From Shewanella baltica (GTDB lineage Bacteria > Pseudomonadota > Gammaproteobacteria > Enterobacterales > Shewanellaceae), in assembly GCF_900456975.1 (NCBI RefSeq), contig NZ_UGYM01000002.1:124001-188000 (forward strand): a DNA stretch of 64,000 bases, given 5' to 3'. This document shows, piece by piece, positions 27,712 to 37,030 of the stretch. The notes below the pieces were generated by a model. It saw only the letters and a program-made list of their open reading frames with translations. It was not told the origin of the DNA and ran no database searches. Made by a program: the position numbers and the translations under genes. How positions within the stretch are numbered: position 1 is the first letter of the stretch; every line of letters begins with the position of its first letter.

Positions 27712-28794
27712 ATGACGCCGATTTTCAGTAATGCCGCGATTGGTCGTAGTTTGTTGATTTTGCTCTTATGCGCTGGTGTATTCTTTTTTATCGACTTTTT
27801 AGTGCCTGCCTTAGCCGCCTTGATTGTGTGTTTTTCGAGTTGGCCTCTTTATCAAAAACTATTGGCAAAATGCGGTGGCCGCTCGGCGTTGGCGGCAACC
27901 ATTGCCCTATGTTGTATTGTGCTCGGGCTGATTATCCCGCTGGTGTTTGTATTTTCCTATGCGTTACAAGAAATTAGAACTTGGGTTGATTGGTTGGTGT
28001 TTACTAACCAACACGGTTCGCCCGTGCCCTTGTGGATCAAAGATTTACCTTGGATGGGTGAATGGTTAACCCTGCAATGGCAGCAATTTATCGGTGAACC
28101 CCACGAGCTAGGCAAAATCATCAGTGCCATCAGTGGTCAGAACCTAAGTGGCATTTCTCGCTGGGTGCTGCAATTGGGCTGGAACACGCTAGGCCTGCTA
28201 CTGACCTTACTCTTTATGCTTATTACGTTGTTTTTCCTCTATAAAGATGGCGAGCAAGTGGCCAAACAGTTAGATATTGTCGGCGAGCGAGTATTGCCTG
28301 CCCGCTGGCATAGCTTCTCCCGTGTGGTGCCTGCGACGGTCAGTTCGACGGTAATCGGCATGACGCTTATCGCGATTGGTGAGGGCATAGTGCTGGGGAT
28401 TGCCTATTGGATTGCGGGTGTGCCATCGGCCGTGGCTTTTGGGGTGTTAACCGCCTTTATGGCCTTGGTTCCCGGCGGCGCGCCAACCATGTTTACCTTG
28501 ATTTCACTCTATCTTGTCGGCACTGGCGATATGACGGCGGGCGTCGGCTTGTTCCTTTGGGGCAGCATAGAGCTGTTTATTGTTGATAAAACCCTGCGCC
28601 CCAATCTTGTCGGCGGGCCGATTAAATTGCCTTTCTTACCGACTTTTTTCGGTTTGATCGGCGGCGTGAAAACCATGGGTTTTGTCGGTTTGTTTGTCGG
28701 CCCAGTATTGATGGCCTTGCTGGTGGCGATTTGGCGGGAATGGTTAAGGGAAGAACCTGAAATAATACAAAGTGATAAACAGGCGGGAAGCTAA
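27712..28794 (+). CDS. AI-2E/PerM family permease, YdiK-like
   Basis: About 360 residues from ATG 27712 (GGGGAGTGTTAGCACT ahead; a longer frame upstream is unlikely). Hydrophobic segments are arranged as in the AI-2E transporter/UPF0118 family. Diagnostic segments are LFFLYKDGEQVA, VSSTVIGMTLIAIGEGIVLGIAYW and LRPNLVGGPIKLPFLPTFFGLIGG. Family members are implicated in efflux of varied small molecules. It ends 3 bp before the stop of the convergent Cdd1-like gene. Confidence 0.85.
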   Translation: MTPIFSNAAIGRSLLILLLCAGVFFFIDFLVPALAALIVCFSSWPLYQKLLAKCGGRSALAATIALCCIVLGLIIPLVFVFSYALQEIRTWVDWLVFTNQHGSPVPLWIKDLPWMGEWLTLQWQQFIGEPHELGKIISAISGQNLSGISRWVLQLGWNTLGLLLTLLFMLITLFFLYKDGEQVAKQLDIVGERVLPARWHSFSRVVPATVSSTVIGMTLIAIGEGIVLGIAYWIAGVPSAVAFGVLTAFMALVPGGAPTMFTLISLYLVGTGDMTAGVGLFLWGSIELFIVDKTLRPNLVGGPIKLPFLPTFFGLIGGVKTMGFVGLFVGPVLMALLVAIWREWLREEPEIIQSDKQAGS

Positions 28795-28797
28795 AAG

Positions 28798-29094
28798 CTA
28801 AGGTTTAGTCTGCCCTAAGGTATTTTTGCGCTCATCGGTGTAAAACCACCAAGGTTTAGCATCTTCGCCCGCCATAAAACGGGTGATGGAGATAAATACA
28901 TCTATCATGCACGGGTCGTGTGTTTTTCCGGTCAAACGATTGAGTGCTTGATATAGGTCGTAGGGATTTTGCCCCAGCAGTTGCTCAGGTTTATCTAGAC
29001 CGAGCAAACGTAAATCCGCCGCACAGGCTTTGCCAATATTCGGCAAATCAGTTAATTGCTTCACCTCAGCACGCACTACTTTCGCAGGATTCAT
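28798..29094 (-). CDS. Helix-hairpin-helix protein, Cdd1/pathogenicity-locus family
   Basis: 98 residues from ATG 29094 (MNPAKVVRAEVKQLTDL). The segment LTDLPNIGKACAADLRLLGLDKPEQLLGQNPYDLYQALN is a helix-hairpin-helix (PNIGKACAADL) as in the Cdd1/PF11731 family. The end PCMIDVFISITRFMAGEDAKPWWFYTDERK is also typical. HhH domains bind DNA non-specifically or protein partners. The cellular role of the family is unknown. A hairpin separates it from the upstream MazG/HisE-like gene. Confidence 0.8.
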   Translation of the reverse strand: MNPAKVVRAEVKQLTDLPNIGKACAADLRLLGLDKPEQLLGQNPYDLYQALNRLTGKTHDPCMIDVFISITRFMAGEDAKPWWFYTDERKNTLGQTKP

Positions 29095-29177
29095 ACGGAT
29101 TGCCTCGTTAAAACACACGCTGAAAAGTCATTACTGCTGGATAATCGCTTAGGCGAGATAATTGCCTTGGCGAAATA

Positions 29178-29200
29178 AGAGCCTGTAAATAACAGGCTCT
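29178..29200 (-). terminator. Hairpin terminator
   Basis: Perfect 9-bp stem AGAGCCTGT / ACAGGCTCT, loop of 5. On the minus strand it is followed by TATTTCG. It ends the MazG/HisE-like gene. Confidence 0.65.
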
Positions 29201-29217
29201 AAACAAAGCTATAAAAT

Positions 29218-29796
29218 CTAGGCTTTAACCAGCTTAGTCAGATCTGCTGGGCGGTAGTATACCGATTTTAGTACCTTGCCTTGGCGAACCACTTTACCCG
29301 ACATTTCCACATCTTTAGCGCATTTGGCTATGATGAAGTCGCCTTGTTGACTACCAACAATTTCAACACCTTGCTTAGCATAAAAGGCAACTGTCTCAGC
29401 CAATTCTTGCTCGTTGCGGCACACTTTACTCATATTGCTTGAATGGACTTCGTCCCAGCAGCGAATAAAGTCGATTTCACGGTTTTTAGCGACGCATAGC
29501 AACAAGTCGATTAAGTAACTGATTTCGAGTCTGTCGGTCATGGCTTGTGCGCCTAAATGCACTAAACGTCCCATTAAGACATACACAGAGTCGACAATGG
29601 CATCGGCCTGCTCGATACGGCTATCGGCTTCTGCTAGCTCAGTTAACTCTTCAATAATCAATGAAGTATGTAAGGTGTCGGCCTTATCATCCAAAGAATC
29701 AACATCACTAACTGGCAAGTCGAAGGTGCTGCGAAACTCACTGATATCACGATATAAGTGGTCATAAATAGGTTGAGTTAAGCTGGTGAGTTTCAT
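29218..29796 (-). CDS. MazG/PRA-PH (HisE-like) NTP pyrophosphohydrolase
   Basis: About 192 residues from ATG 29796 (MKLTSLTQPIYDHLYRDI). The helical metal-binding core is SLIIEELTELAEADSRIEQADAIVDSVYVLMGRL, which contains the EExxE...ExxDxxxD pattern of all-alpha NTP pyrophosphohydrolases. It hydrolyses a nucleotide to the monophosphate, possibly a damaged or phosphoribosyl nucleotide. The C-terminal third (from about 130) is an extra region with VYYRPADLTKLVKA at the end. An in-frame ATG 72 bp upstream exists but looks non-coding. Confidence 0.82.
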   Translation of the reverse strand: MKLTSLTQPIYDHLYRDISEFRSTFDLPVSDVDSLDDKADTLHTSLIIEELTELAEADSRIEQADAIVDSVYVLMGRLVHLGAQAMTDRLEISYLIDLLLCVAKNREIDFIRCWDEVHSSNMSKVCRNEQELAETVAFYAKQGVEIVGSQQGDFIIAKCAKDVEMSGKVVRQGKVLKSVYYRPADLTKLVKA

Positions 29797-29900
29797 CTGG
29801 ATTGCCTTGGGATCAATAAACAATAAGTAGTTGGCGGCAATTTTAAAGAAATGCGCCGCAGAATACAAAGTTCAGGTATTTGTTCAGAAGTGTAAAAATA

Positions 29901-29926
29901 CCCGCTGCAAATTCGGGTGCAGCGGG
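29901..29926 (-). terminator. Terminator of the sirEFG unit
   Basis: Stem CCCGCTGCA / TGCAGCGGG, 8-base loop. On the minus strand TATTTTTACAC follows. It lies 65 bp past the sirG stop. Confidence 0.75.
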
Positions 29927-29990
29927 TTTCGGCAAATGTAGGGTGGGCTACCGAACGGAGATGTAAACTAGCTTTCTTAGTACAGAATGA

Positions 29991-30575
29991 TTATTGGCCG
30001 TATTTAGCGATCAATTGGTCAAGATAAGGGGCGACGTCTTTATCGCCCCAATCGAGATACCCGCGTACGAAACCAACAAGATTACCTTTAGCATCAAAAA
30101 AATACGTCGCAGGAACGACGTTTGCCGGAATGATCTGTTCTATGTTTTGTGTTGGATCGAACCAAGTTTGATAGTCACTAAAATTATGTTGAGTGAGGAA
30201 AGGTCGCACATCCTTAGGATCTTCATCGATGGATATTGGGACAATGGCAATATTTTTCCCTTGATAATCCTTTTTAAGATGCTGAAGTTCTGGGATTTCA
30301 CGTAGGCAAGGGGCACACCAAGTCGCCCAAAGATTAACGAGAACCAGTTTACCTTGATGTTGTTTTAGGGTTTGAGTTTTCCCCGCTTCATCAATAAAAG
30401 GCACTTCCGGTACGCCGCGTGCATGCTGCATTTCAACGAAGCCAGTCATTACCCTAGGTTTAGGAATCGTTTCGCCAGTGTCGTAAAGCTTATTCTGCAA
30501 TGAATGGGCTTGGACTGCGTTGTTTAACAGGACAAAACTGCACAGCAGAATTAGTCGCAGAGAATATCGTTTCAT
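29991..30575 (-). CDS. sirG: TlpA/CcmG-like thioredoxin of the sulfite-reductase locus
   Basis: 194 residues with an N-terminal signal/anchor (1-23) and a TlpA-type thioredoxin domain. The active site is NLWATWCAPCLREIPEL (Cys87/Cys90), and the cis-Pro segment is VVPATYFFDAKGNLVGFVRGYLDW. It would keep the haem-binding cysteines of the apocytochrome reduced for the haem lyase. Last gene of the sirE-sirF-sirG set on the minus strand (16 bp after sirF). Symbol by analogy with the S. oneidensis sir locus. Confidence 0.85.
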   Translation of the reverse strand: MKRYSLRLILLCSFVLLNNAVQAHSLQNKLYDTGETIPKPRVMTGFVEMQHARGVPEVPFIDEAGKTQTLKQHQGKLVLVNLWATWCAPCLREIPELQHLKKDYQGKNIAIVPISIDEDPKDVRPFLTQHNFSDYQTWFDPTQNIEQIIPANVVPATYFFDAKGNLVGFVRGYLDWGDKDVAPYLDQLIAKYGQ

Positions 30576-30590
30576 GGTGAATCCTTATTT

Positions 30591-31025
30591 TTAGGAAGGG
30601 GAGCTCAGTGCTCGGCGTTTAATGAGTCCAAGGCAAAGACCTACACCGAGTAATAGCAAGAATAATGGGCCAAACCAAAGTGCGACGGTAGAACCTTTAA
30701 GTTCGGGTTGATAACGAATTTTTTCACCATAGCGCTCTACCATAAATAGAATGATTTCATCTTGGCTATATCCTTGTTCCAACATCGAAAATATCTGAGC
30801 TTTAAGCTCATGGGCGATAGGAGCTTGTGATTCAAACAGACTCAGATTAGTTGCCATAGGACAGCGCAGCACTTTAGTGATATTCATAGCTTGTTGTTTA
30901 TGAGAAGGGCTAGAGATGGGCTGCTCTTGAGCCACCGCGAGGAATGCAGTCCCTCCTAAAAATAGTGTGGTAAAGAGCAACCATGTAAAAGCGCAGAGGT
31001 AAGGTGAGCGAAAAAATGGATTCAT
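30591..31025 (-). CDS. sirF: CcmH/NrfF-like haem-lyase subunit with altered CXXC
   Basis: 144 residues with a signal peptide (1-32), a three-helix periplasmic domain and a C-terminal anchor (GPLFLLLLGVGLCLGLIKRR). It resembles CcmH/NrfF in KVLRC..., ESQAPIAHELKAQIFSMLEQGYSQDEIILFMVERYGEKIRYQPEL. The canonical LRCXXC becomes LRCPMA, so only the first cysteine (Cys55) remains and residue 58 is Ala. Thiol chemistry must differ from ordinary CcmH. The start overlaps the sirE stop by one base (TAATG), implying translational coupling. Confidence 0.85.
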   Translation of the reverse strand: MNPFFRSPYLCAFTWLLFTTLFLGGTAFLAVAQEQPISSPSHKQQAMNITKVLRCPMATNLSLFESQAPIAHELKAQIFSMLEQGYSQDEIILFMVERYGEKIRYQPELKGSTVALWFGPLFLLLLGVGLCLGLIKRRALSSPS

Positions 31026-33100
31026 TAGGCAAGTGTCTCCCTTTTCAATGAATGGGATGGGTCAGCTAAGGTTTCTGATTTCGGGTAATAACAAAGGTTG
31101 CGAGCAGGCCAAGCAGCGACAGTTCCGCCTAACATCATTAGCAGTGCCCCAAGCCAGATCCAACTAGCAAGAGGTTTATAGCTGATACGGATCAGGTATT
31201 CGTTATCACTAAGTTGCAATCCCATCGAGACATAAATATCCCGCCATAGGCCGTGGTCAATTCCCGCATGGGACATTTCCATGGCATTGCTTTTAAAGGT
31301 TTGTCGTTGTGGGGTGATATAGCCTATTACCAGCTCATCTTGGGCTGCATCACGGATACTGATATTGGCTTGAATGGCAGTAAAACTCTTGGTCTCAATA
31401 TTCTCAGTACTTTCATAAACTAAGACATAACCTGCCAGAGGTTTTCCTTGCCCAGGCCCCATTCTTAGCAGGGCTTCTTGTTCAAAGAAAGAGACGGCCG
31501 TCGCACCTATTATTGTTACAGCAACACCTAAATGAGCGAGCAGCATGGCCATGAAGCGTCGTTTAGAGGTAGGCTTAGCCATGTTCACGGCATCTTTAAC
31601 TGACTGTTTATGTTGATGAGTTTGCTTGTTCAATCCTAATGCTGCGATCAGTGTTAATAATAAGCAAATCAGTAACCAAAGTGCTGCTGCAGTACCAAGT
31701 AACAGAAATAAACTATTGCCAGTAGCTGCCTGCAAGCTTATCCACAAAGCCGAAATTAAAATCAGCGTGCCAGGAATGATTAAAGGCTTAACTTGAGCTT
31801 TGGATGTTTTTTGCCAATGGGCTAAAGGGGCTACACCCATCAAGAGTACGAGTAAGAAGGTCAGTGGTACAAAGATCGCATTAAAATAAGGGGCACCGAC
31901 AGAAAGTGTACCTAAACCGAGTAGTTCATAGATCAAGGGATAGAAGGTACCGAGTAGAACTGAAAATGCAGCGACGACTAATATTACAATACCGAGTAAT
32001 AACAGCGTTTCTTTACTGAAAATCGTATGCTGGACTGAGTGTCTTAGGTTATTGGCTTTAAGTGCGAAAATGAGCAGAGCTGCACCAATAAAAAGTATTA
32101 ATAAACAGAGGATTGACATGCCACGTGTTGGGTCGGCGGCAAAGGCATGCACCGATTGCACTATGCCGGAACGCACTAAAAAACTGCCGAGTAAACTGAG
32201 TGAGAAAGCCAATATACACAGCAGCAAAGTTGTAATTTGAAAGCCATTAGTGCGTTTAGTCAGGACAATAGAATGGACTAATGCGGTGGCGACAAGCCAA
32301 GGAATAAAAGAGGCGTTTTCTACTGGATCCCAAAACCACCATCCTCCCCAGCCTAATTCGTTATAGGCCCACCAAGATCCAAAGGCATTTCCGCCCGTTA
32401 AAAAAATCCATGCGAGTAACCCCCAAGGCTTTAAGTGGTTAACTTGACGAGCATTAAACTTTCCGCCGAGCAGCGATGCTAAGGCGGCGGCAAAACAAAC
32501 GGTAAGTCCGACATACCCGAGGAAAAGCATAGGTGGGTGCAATATAAGGCCTATGTCTTGCAATATTGGGTTGAGATCGCGTCCTTCTATGGGGATATTG
32601 GGTAGCAAGCGGGCAAAAGGATTCGAAGTAAAAAGTAAAAATAAGTTAAACCCCAGAATCACTAGCGACAAAATCGCCAGCAATCTCGCAAAGTAAACAG
32701 CGTCTTGGTATTGGTTGCTGGCTTTGGCCTGAGTGCAATCCGTTATTGGTAGGCGATAACTGATAATGGCGCCCCAGAGTGCGATTGCAAATACCCAAAA
32801 GAGCATTGAACCTTCGTGGCTGCCCCAAACCGCAGCCACTTTATACCCAAGGGCTAATTGACTATTGGAATGATTGGCAACATAGGCAACAGAAAAATCA
32901 TCACTGATAAAATTATAAATTAAGCAAAGGAGTGCTGCGGATATCGAGGTAAATAATGCTCTAAATAATGCTGGGCTGTAGCCTGTTAAGTAAGCATTAT
33001 CTCTATAAATTCCCACTAAAGGTACCATTGCAGATAATAGTGCAATGACAGTGCTGATAATCAGCAATATATGGCCTATTTCTGGAAGTATAGTGGTCAT
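31025..33100 (-). CDS. sirE: CcmF/NrfE-type cytochrome c haem lyase
   Basis: A 691-residue membrane protein with about 14-15 helices, typical length for CcmF/NrfE. Seen are WGSHEGSMLFWVFAIALWG near the N-terminus, the haem-handling WWD motif GWGGWWFWDPVENASFIPWL, and conserved histidines (HPPMLFLGYVG; LVHSIVLTKRT). It attaches haem to apocytochrome c in the periplasm. Encoded divergently from sirA, it is inferred to be dedicated to SirA, which carries an unusual CX15CH motif that the general Ccm system would not process. Confidence 0.92.
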   Translation of the reverse strand: MTTILPEIGHILLIISTVIALLSAMVPLVGIYRDNAYLTGYSPALFRALFTSISAALLCLIYNFISDDFSVAYVANHSNSQLALGYKVAAVWGSHEGSMLFWVFAIALWGAIISYRLPITDCTQAKASNQYQDAVYFARLLAILSLVILGFNLFLLFTSNPFARLLPNIPIEGRDLNPILQDIGLILHPPMLFLGYVGLTVCFAAALASLLGGKFNARQVNHLKPWGLLAWIFLTGGNAFGSWWAYNELGWGGWWFWDPVENASFIPWLVATALVHSIVLTKRTNGFQITTLLLCILAFSLSLLGSFLVRSGIVQSVHAFAADPTRGMSILCLLILFIGAALLIFALKANNLRHSVQHTIFSKETLLLLGIVILVVAAFSVLLGTFYPLIYELLGLGTLSVGAPYFNAIFVPLTFLLVLLMGVAPLAHWQKTSKAQVKPLIIPGTLILISALWISLQAATGNSLFLLLGTAAALWLLICLLLTLIAALGLNKQTHQHKQSVKDAVNMAKPTSKRRFMAMLLAHLGVAVTIIGATAVSFFEQEALLRMGPGQGKPLAGYVLVYESTENIETKSFTAIQANISIRDAAQDELVIGYITPQRQTFKSNAMEMSHAGIDHGLWRDIYVSMGLQLSDNEYLIRISYKPLASWIWLGALLMMLGGTVAAWPARNLCYYPKSETLADPSHSLKRETLA

Positions 33101-33522
33101 ATTTTATTCCATTCGGATAGTGTGAATTAAATTTTAGTTAATGGTTAAACGAGAATTTTTAATTGCTAACGGCGAGATTAATTGAATGGTACTTCTCATA
33201 ATGTGATCTATTTCGTTATTAAATCCATTGTTTAAACGATCTTAAGTTTTTGAAAGATAAAATGTATTTTTAGTTATTTTTATAATTAAAAACTGCGCTT
33301 TCACATCTAAAAAACTGATATGAATTCTTAATTAAGTAACTGTATTTAAATGTATTAATTTCACTTAGCCATCTTTATTTTTTAATAAAAATTTAATGTG
33401 CACTAGCTCCGATTTTTAATGGTTTGTCTTCTCCATCATGCAGCCACTGGTCAATTGTTTGTGTCGTTCAGTGAACAGTTAGGTTCAGTGGAAAATATAA
33501 AACTAATGATAATTAGGAGTGA
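33101..33522. promoter_or_regulatory. Divergent promoter region sirEFG / sirA
   Basis: A very AT-rich 420-bp region serving both transcription directions. An ATGTGATC half-site lies at 33201-33208 and could be half of a CRP site; the other half is poor. The sirA ribosome site TAGGAGTGA is at 33514-33522. No complete FNR, CRP or NarP palindrome was identified by eye. Confidence 0.5.
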
Positions 33523-35589
33523 ATGATGAAACGATGGAAATCCAAAACAGCCTTAGGTGTGCTGTTTTGTTTAGGAACTATCGTCAGTGCGACAGGAATA
33601 GCGTCTGACGCTAAACCGGGAGAAGTCAAACCTGGCTATGGCAACAAACAACAGAGTGCTGAAGCGCAAGCTATTATGGCTAATCCCGATGTGACCATGG
33701 AATCACGCGGTGTTCGAACTTTGCAGGATTATATCGTTCAGGAAAAAGAGTTATTTGAATTCCTGTTCGAAAATCATCCCGTATTTAAATATGCCGAAGC
33801 GGGAAGACTTAAAGGAACTTATAAAGTCAGCGACCGTGGGGAAGAATATTTACACGGTGGTGATAGCCAGAAATACAGTCAACATCAGGAAGGCGATCGC
33901 CCTATGGCATTGCAATATCGACTTGGTGCTAAGTCGATTTTAGATTTCCCGAATAAGTTTGTTGGCCCAGAAAAATGTGGTGAGTGCCATGGTCCACAGT
34001 ATGAGAAATGGAAACGTTCACGCCATTCAAAAACTTTACGTTTCCCTGGGAATCACCCTGAAGTCGATAATGATTTAAATAAAACCATGTATGGCACAAA
34101 GGATACTTCCATCCTGCCAGACGGTATTACCCCCGATGCAATTTATGCGACAGTGGGAACGCCAAGAACCAAATACGGCTTTATCGACAGCTACTTAGTA
34201 CGCGGTACTTTCCATGTGAAAGATGGTTTACTAAAAGATGGTACTGGGACTATGGTCGCCGGTGGTAACCAATTCTCCCGTGGTTGGGCTGAATGGCTAA
34301 CGCCTGAAATGGCCAAGAAAATTCAGAAAGTTGTACCTGAATTCCCAACAACCATGGAAGGCTTTGGCACGAGTGGTTCGCACCAATGGGGTATGAGCTC
34401 ATATGGTGCGAAATACGAAAAAGAATTCCTGTTCCAGCCTGCGAGTTCCTACTGTGAAATGTGCCATACCTTTAAGTTTGATTTTAAGACTAAGGATGAA
34501 TTCTTTGCTGCTTTAGGTAACCCGAAAGAACTGCAAAAACATACCGTATCACTTGGGATTACCTGCGAAGAGTGTCATGGCGCAGGCGGTCATTTAGACG
34601 GTGGTATTGGTGGTGGCATGCCTTCAAATTGTGAACGTTGTCACCAGCGTTTTAACTTTGTAGAAGAGTTAGCGCAAACGCCGCAGGGTAAAGAAAAGTT
34701 GGAATATGCCTTCAACGTGAAGATGAAATCTTCGTGCCCATCTTGTGGTACAGAAGGTTCGCAGATGTTTGCTTCATCCCACTATGATAAGGGTATGCGC
34801 TGCTCTACCTGTCACGATCCACATGAAGTCACCGACGGTGATTGGAAGTCAGGTATTACTAAACCTAAGTTAGTAAAACAGTGTACTGACTGCCACACAG
34901 CGCAGGCTGAAATCGCCAGCAATACTCAAACCCACAGCAACCAAACTTGCCAAAGCTGTCACATGCCTAATATGGGAAGTTGTGAAAACTTCACCGCTAT
35001 CCAATTCCCTGATATGGCAGGCTTCGACAACGTGCGTAAGTCACATATGTGGAAAATCGATGTCGATCCTCTGCGTAAAACACTAAACCCTCCAGAAGGA
35101 AAACCCCGCGACTCAGCGACTAAAGGTTGGACAGTTGCCAAGGATGAAAACGGCCATAACTATCTCGATTTGATGTGGACCTGTGCCCGTACTTCGGTAT
35201 CTGACCATGACGTGACAGAGAACAAAGGTTGCCATAGCCAATTCCAATCTGAACTCGAAGTGGGCTTACATTTCGAAGACCAAATGGAAATTTACGGCGA
35301 AGTGCAGAAGTGGCAAAAACCCGTGAAGGAAACCTTTGCTTTAGTTGAACAAGCGCTTGCCCGCATCGATAAGTTGCTTGAAGTGACAAAGTTATCGGTA
35401 GAAGACAAGACGCAAGTCTTAATGTTGACCGACAAAGCCCAAGACGTCATTAAGCTGATTAAAGCTGATGGTTCATGGGGCGTCCATGGTCCACGTTACT
35501 CACAAAAACGCTTAGACGCAGCATTGACCTATGTCACCCAAGCTCAAGCCATTATCGATGGTAAAGGTCTGAGTGCACAAAAAATGTAG
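33523..35589 (+). CDS. sirA: Octahaem c-type sulfite reductase SirA (MccA type)
   Basis: A 688-residue periplasmic cytochrome with a signal peptide (1-28, cut near TGIASDA). Seven CXXCH motifs stand at 152, 311, 348, 370, 427, 454 and 476. The eighth is a CX15CH (Cys554 to Cys570-His571), exactly the spacing of the odd haem of MccA/SirA enzymes. A Cys pair CPSC (405-408) without His and a lone Cys487 lie between haems; one or two could ligate the copper ion known in the MccA active site. The protein reduces sulfite to sulfide with six electrons. Start by the AGGAG at 33515-33519; a hairpin follows before the next gene. Confidence 0.96.
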   Translation: MMKRWKSKTALGVLFCLGTIVSATGIASDAKPGEVKPGYGNKQQSAEAQAIMANPDVTMESRGVRTLQDYIVQEKELFEFLFENHPVFKYAEAGRLKGTYKVSDRGEEYLHGGDSQKYSQHQEGDRPMALQYRLGAKSILDFPNKFVGPEKCGECHGPQYEKWKRSRHSKTLRFPGNHPEVDNDLNKTMYGTKDTSILPDGITPDAIYATVGTPRTKYGFIDSYLVRGTFHVKDGLLKDGTGTMVAGGNQFSRGWAEWLTPEMAKKIQKVVPEFPTTMEGFGTSGSHQWGMSSYGAKYEKEFLFQPASSYCEMCHTFKFDFKTKDEFFAALGNPKELQKHTVSLGITCEECHGAGGHLDGGIGGGMPSNCERCHQRFNFVEELAQTPQGKEKLEYAFNVKMKSSCPSCGTEGSQMFASSHYDKGMRCSTCHDPHEVTDGDWKSGITKPKLVKQCTDCHTAQAEIASNTQTHSNQTCQSCHMPNMGSCENFTAIQFPDMAGFDNVRKSHMWKIDVDPLRKTLNPPEGKPRDSATKGWTVAKDENGHNYLDLMWTCARTSVSDHDVTENKGCHSQFQSELEVGLHFEDQMEIYGEVQKWQKPVKETFALVEQALARIDKLLEVTKLSVEDKTQVLMLTDKAQDVIKLIKADGSWGVHGPRYSQKRLDAALTYVTQAQAIIDGKGLSAQKM

Positions 35590-35609
35590 TTCAACTTGAG
35601 TCCTAGTAT

Positions 35610-35633
35610 CCCCGACACCTCTGGGTGTCGGGG
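35610..35633 (+). terminator. Intercistronic hairpin after sirA
   Basis: Perfect 10-bp stem CCCCGACACC / GGTGTCGGGG, loop TCTG. No T-run follows, so it is more likely an mRNA-stabilising or attenuating hairpin that lets sirA be made in excess over the downstream genes. Confidence 0.6.
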
Positions 35634-35650
35634 AATTCGAGAGCCAAATT

Positions 35651-36091
35651 ATGAATAAAGTGATTCGTCAAAGCCTAACTCACACCCTAATTGTGTTGGC
35701 CCTAGGCGCTGTAGCTTTGCCTGTGCTTGCAGGTGGCGGCTCAGAGATATCGGAAGCGCCTTACAACGAGATCCAACTTAATCCGATTTCGATGATGGAA
35801 GCCGAGACATTAGTTGCTCAGTCAGGCGTTTATTTTTTCGATGTAAATACGCTGGAGATATGGGCGGAAGGTTTTATCCCCGGAGCGGTTTTTTTCAATG
35901 TTCAAAATTGGAGAGAGTTACTTCCAAAGAATAAAGATGCAGTCATGGTGTTTTATTGTGCCAACCGTCTTTGTACCGCCAGCAATATGGCTGCCAGAGA
36001 GACCATGAAGCTAGGTTACACAGGTGTGCGCCATATGGCCGACGGTATTTATGGCTGGCGTTTATCTGGACGAGTAACAGAAAAACCATAG
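35651..36091 (+). CDS. Periplasmic rhodanese-domain protein of the sir locus
   Basis: 146 residues with a signal peptide (1-27, ALPVLAGG). The single rhodanese fold is seen as YFFDVNTLEIWAEGFIPGAVFFNVQNWRELLPKNKDAVMVFYCANRLCTAS. The catalytic loop is CANRLC, shorter and more Cys-rich than the usual CXXGXR, so activity or metal binding may differ. It could carry sulfur as a persulfide or help in copper or haem thiol chemistry. It lies about 60 bp after sirA. One of the sir accessory genes; symbol withheld because I am not sure of the lettering. Confidence 0.82.
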   Translation: MNKVIRQSLTHTLIVLALGAVALPVLAGGGSEISEAPYNEIQLNPISMMEAETLVAQSGVYFFDVNTLEIWAEGFIPGAVFFNVQNWRELLPKNKDAVMVFYCANRLCTASNMAARETMKLGYTGVRHMADGIYGWRLSGRVTEKP

Positions 36092-36180
36092 TAAAGAACA
36101 CGCGAACTGATTTTCTAGAAGATCTGTTTGCAGGGCCAAGAGGCTAAACCCACAGGGTTCATCATTGTAGAGAACATAAA

Positions 36181-36963
36181 ATGAAAACACGTATGCCAAC
36201 TTCTTTTATCCCAAAAACGTTAACCGTGGCGACCTGTGCTGCGCTATTTGTTTCTGTGACAAGTTTTGCTGCCCCTAGCCTAAAAAGTGATGCGGATAAA
36301 ACCTCTTACAGTATTGGCGCGTCCATTGGCAATTACATTTCAGGCCAAGTTTATAACCAAGTTGAATTAGGGTCTGAGGTCAATATTGATCTAGTCGTGC
36401 AAGGTTTTGTGGATGCGCTGAAGGATAAGCAACAACTGACGGATGAGGAGGTCGTGACCTATCTCAATCAAAGGGCTGAAGAGCTTAATGCTGCCAGAAA
36501 AATCCTTGCTGAAAAAGAAATGGCGGAAACGAAAAAAGCTAGCGCTGACTACCTTGCACAAAATGCCAAGCAATCAAATGTGAAAGTCACAGCTTCCGGT
36601 CTGCAATACCAAGTGATAACCCAAGGCTCTGGTCAAAAGCCAAACCCTGAAGATGTTGTCACTGTGGAATATGTTGGCACGCTCATCGACGGTACAGAGT
36701 TTGAAAATACTGTCGGCCGCAAAGAGCCTACTCGGTTTGCATTAATGACTGTCATTCCCGGTTGGGAAGAGGGACTGAAATTGATGCCTATGGGATCTAA
36801 ATACCGATTTGTGGTTCCCGCTAGTCTGGCCTATGGCACAGAAGCCGTGGGCATTATCCCGCCCGAGTCAGCACTTATCTTTGAAATTGAGCTAAAAAAC
36901 ATCGAAAAACCTAGTGAAATTAAAGAGATGAAGCATCAAAGCATGATGCCTGCCCACGGTTAG
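36181..36963 (+). CDS. Periplasmic FKBP-type isomerase (FkpA-like)
   Basis: 260 residues with a signal peptide (1-29, VTSFAAPS). A helical dimerisation region (about 33-120) is followed by an FKBP domain (about 128-245). The pocket segment that is normally FDSS reads FENT here, so one active-site Asp is Glu; VIPGWEEGLKLMPMGSKY and SLAYGTEAVGIIPP are conserved. The Met/His-rich tail MKHQSMMPAHG could bind copper. A peptidyl-prolyl isomerase gene is likewise part of the Wolinella mcc operon (mccB), so this probably helps SirA fold. Confidence 0.88.
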   Translation: MKTRMPTSFIPKTLTVATCAALFVSVTSFAAPSLKSDADKTSYSIGASIGNYISGQVYNQVELGSEVNIDLVVQGFVDALKDKQQLTDEEVVTYLNQRAEELNAARKILAEKEMAETKKASADYLAQNAKQSNVKVTASGLQYQVITQGSGQKPNPEDVVTVEYVGTLIDGTEFENTVGRKEPTRFALMTVIPGWEEGLKLMPMGSKYRFVVPASLAYGTEAVGIIPPESALIFEIELKNIEKPSEIKEMKHQSMMPAHG

Positions 36964-37030
36964 TGCACCGTTTGAGTTAGCTTTAGCTTGGGTAAATGTG
37001 TCACTTGCTATGACCTGTTTGGGGAATGAG

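Noticed and set aside
33201..33224. CRP-type site upstream of sirE/sirA
   Set aside because: Only one half (TGTGATC) is good; the second half does not complete the palindrome, so it is noted as a half-site only.
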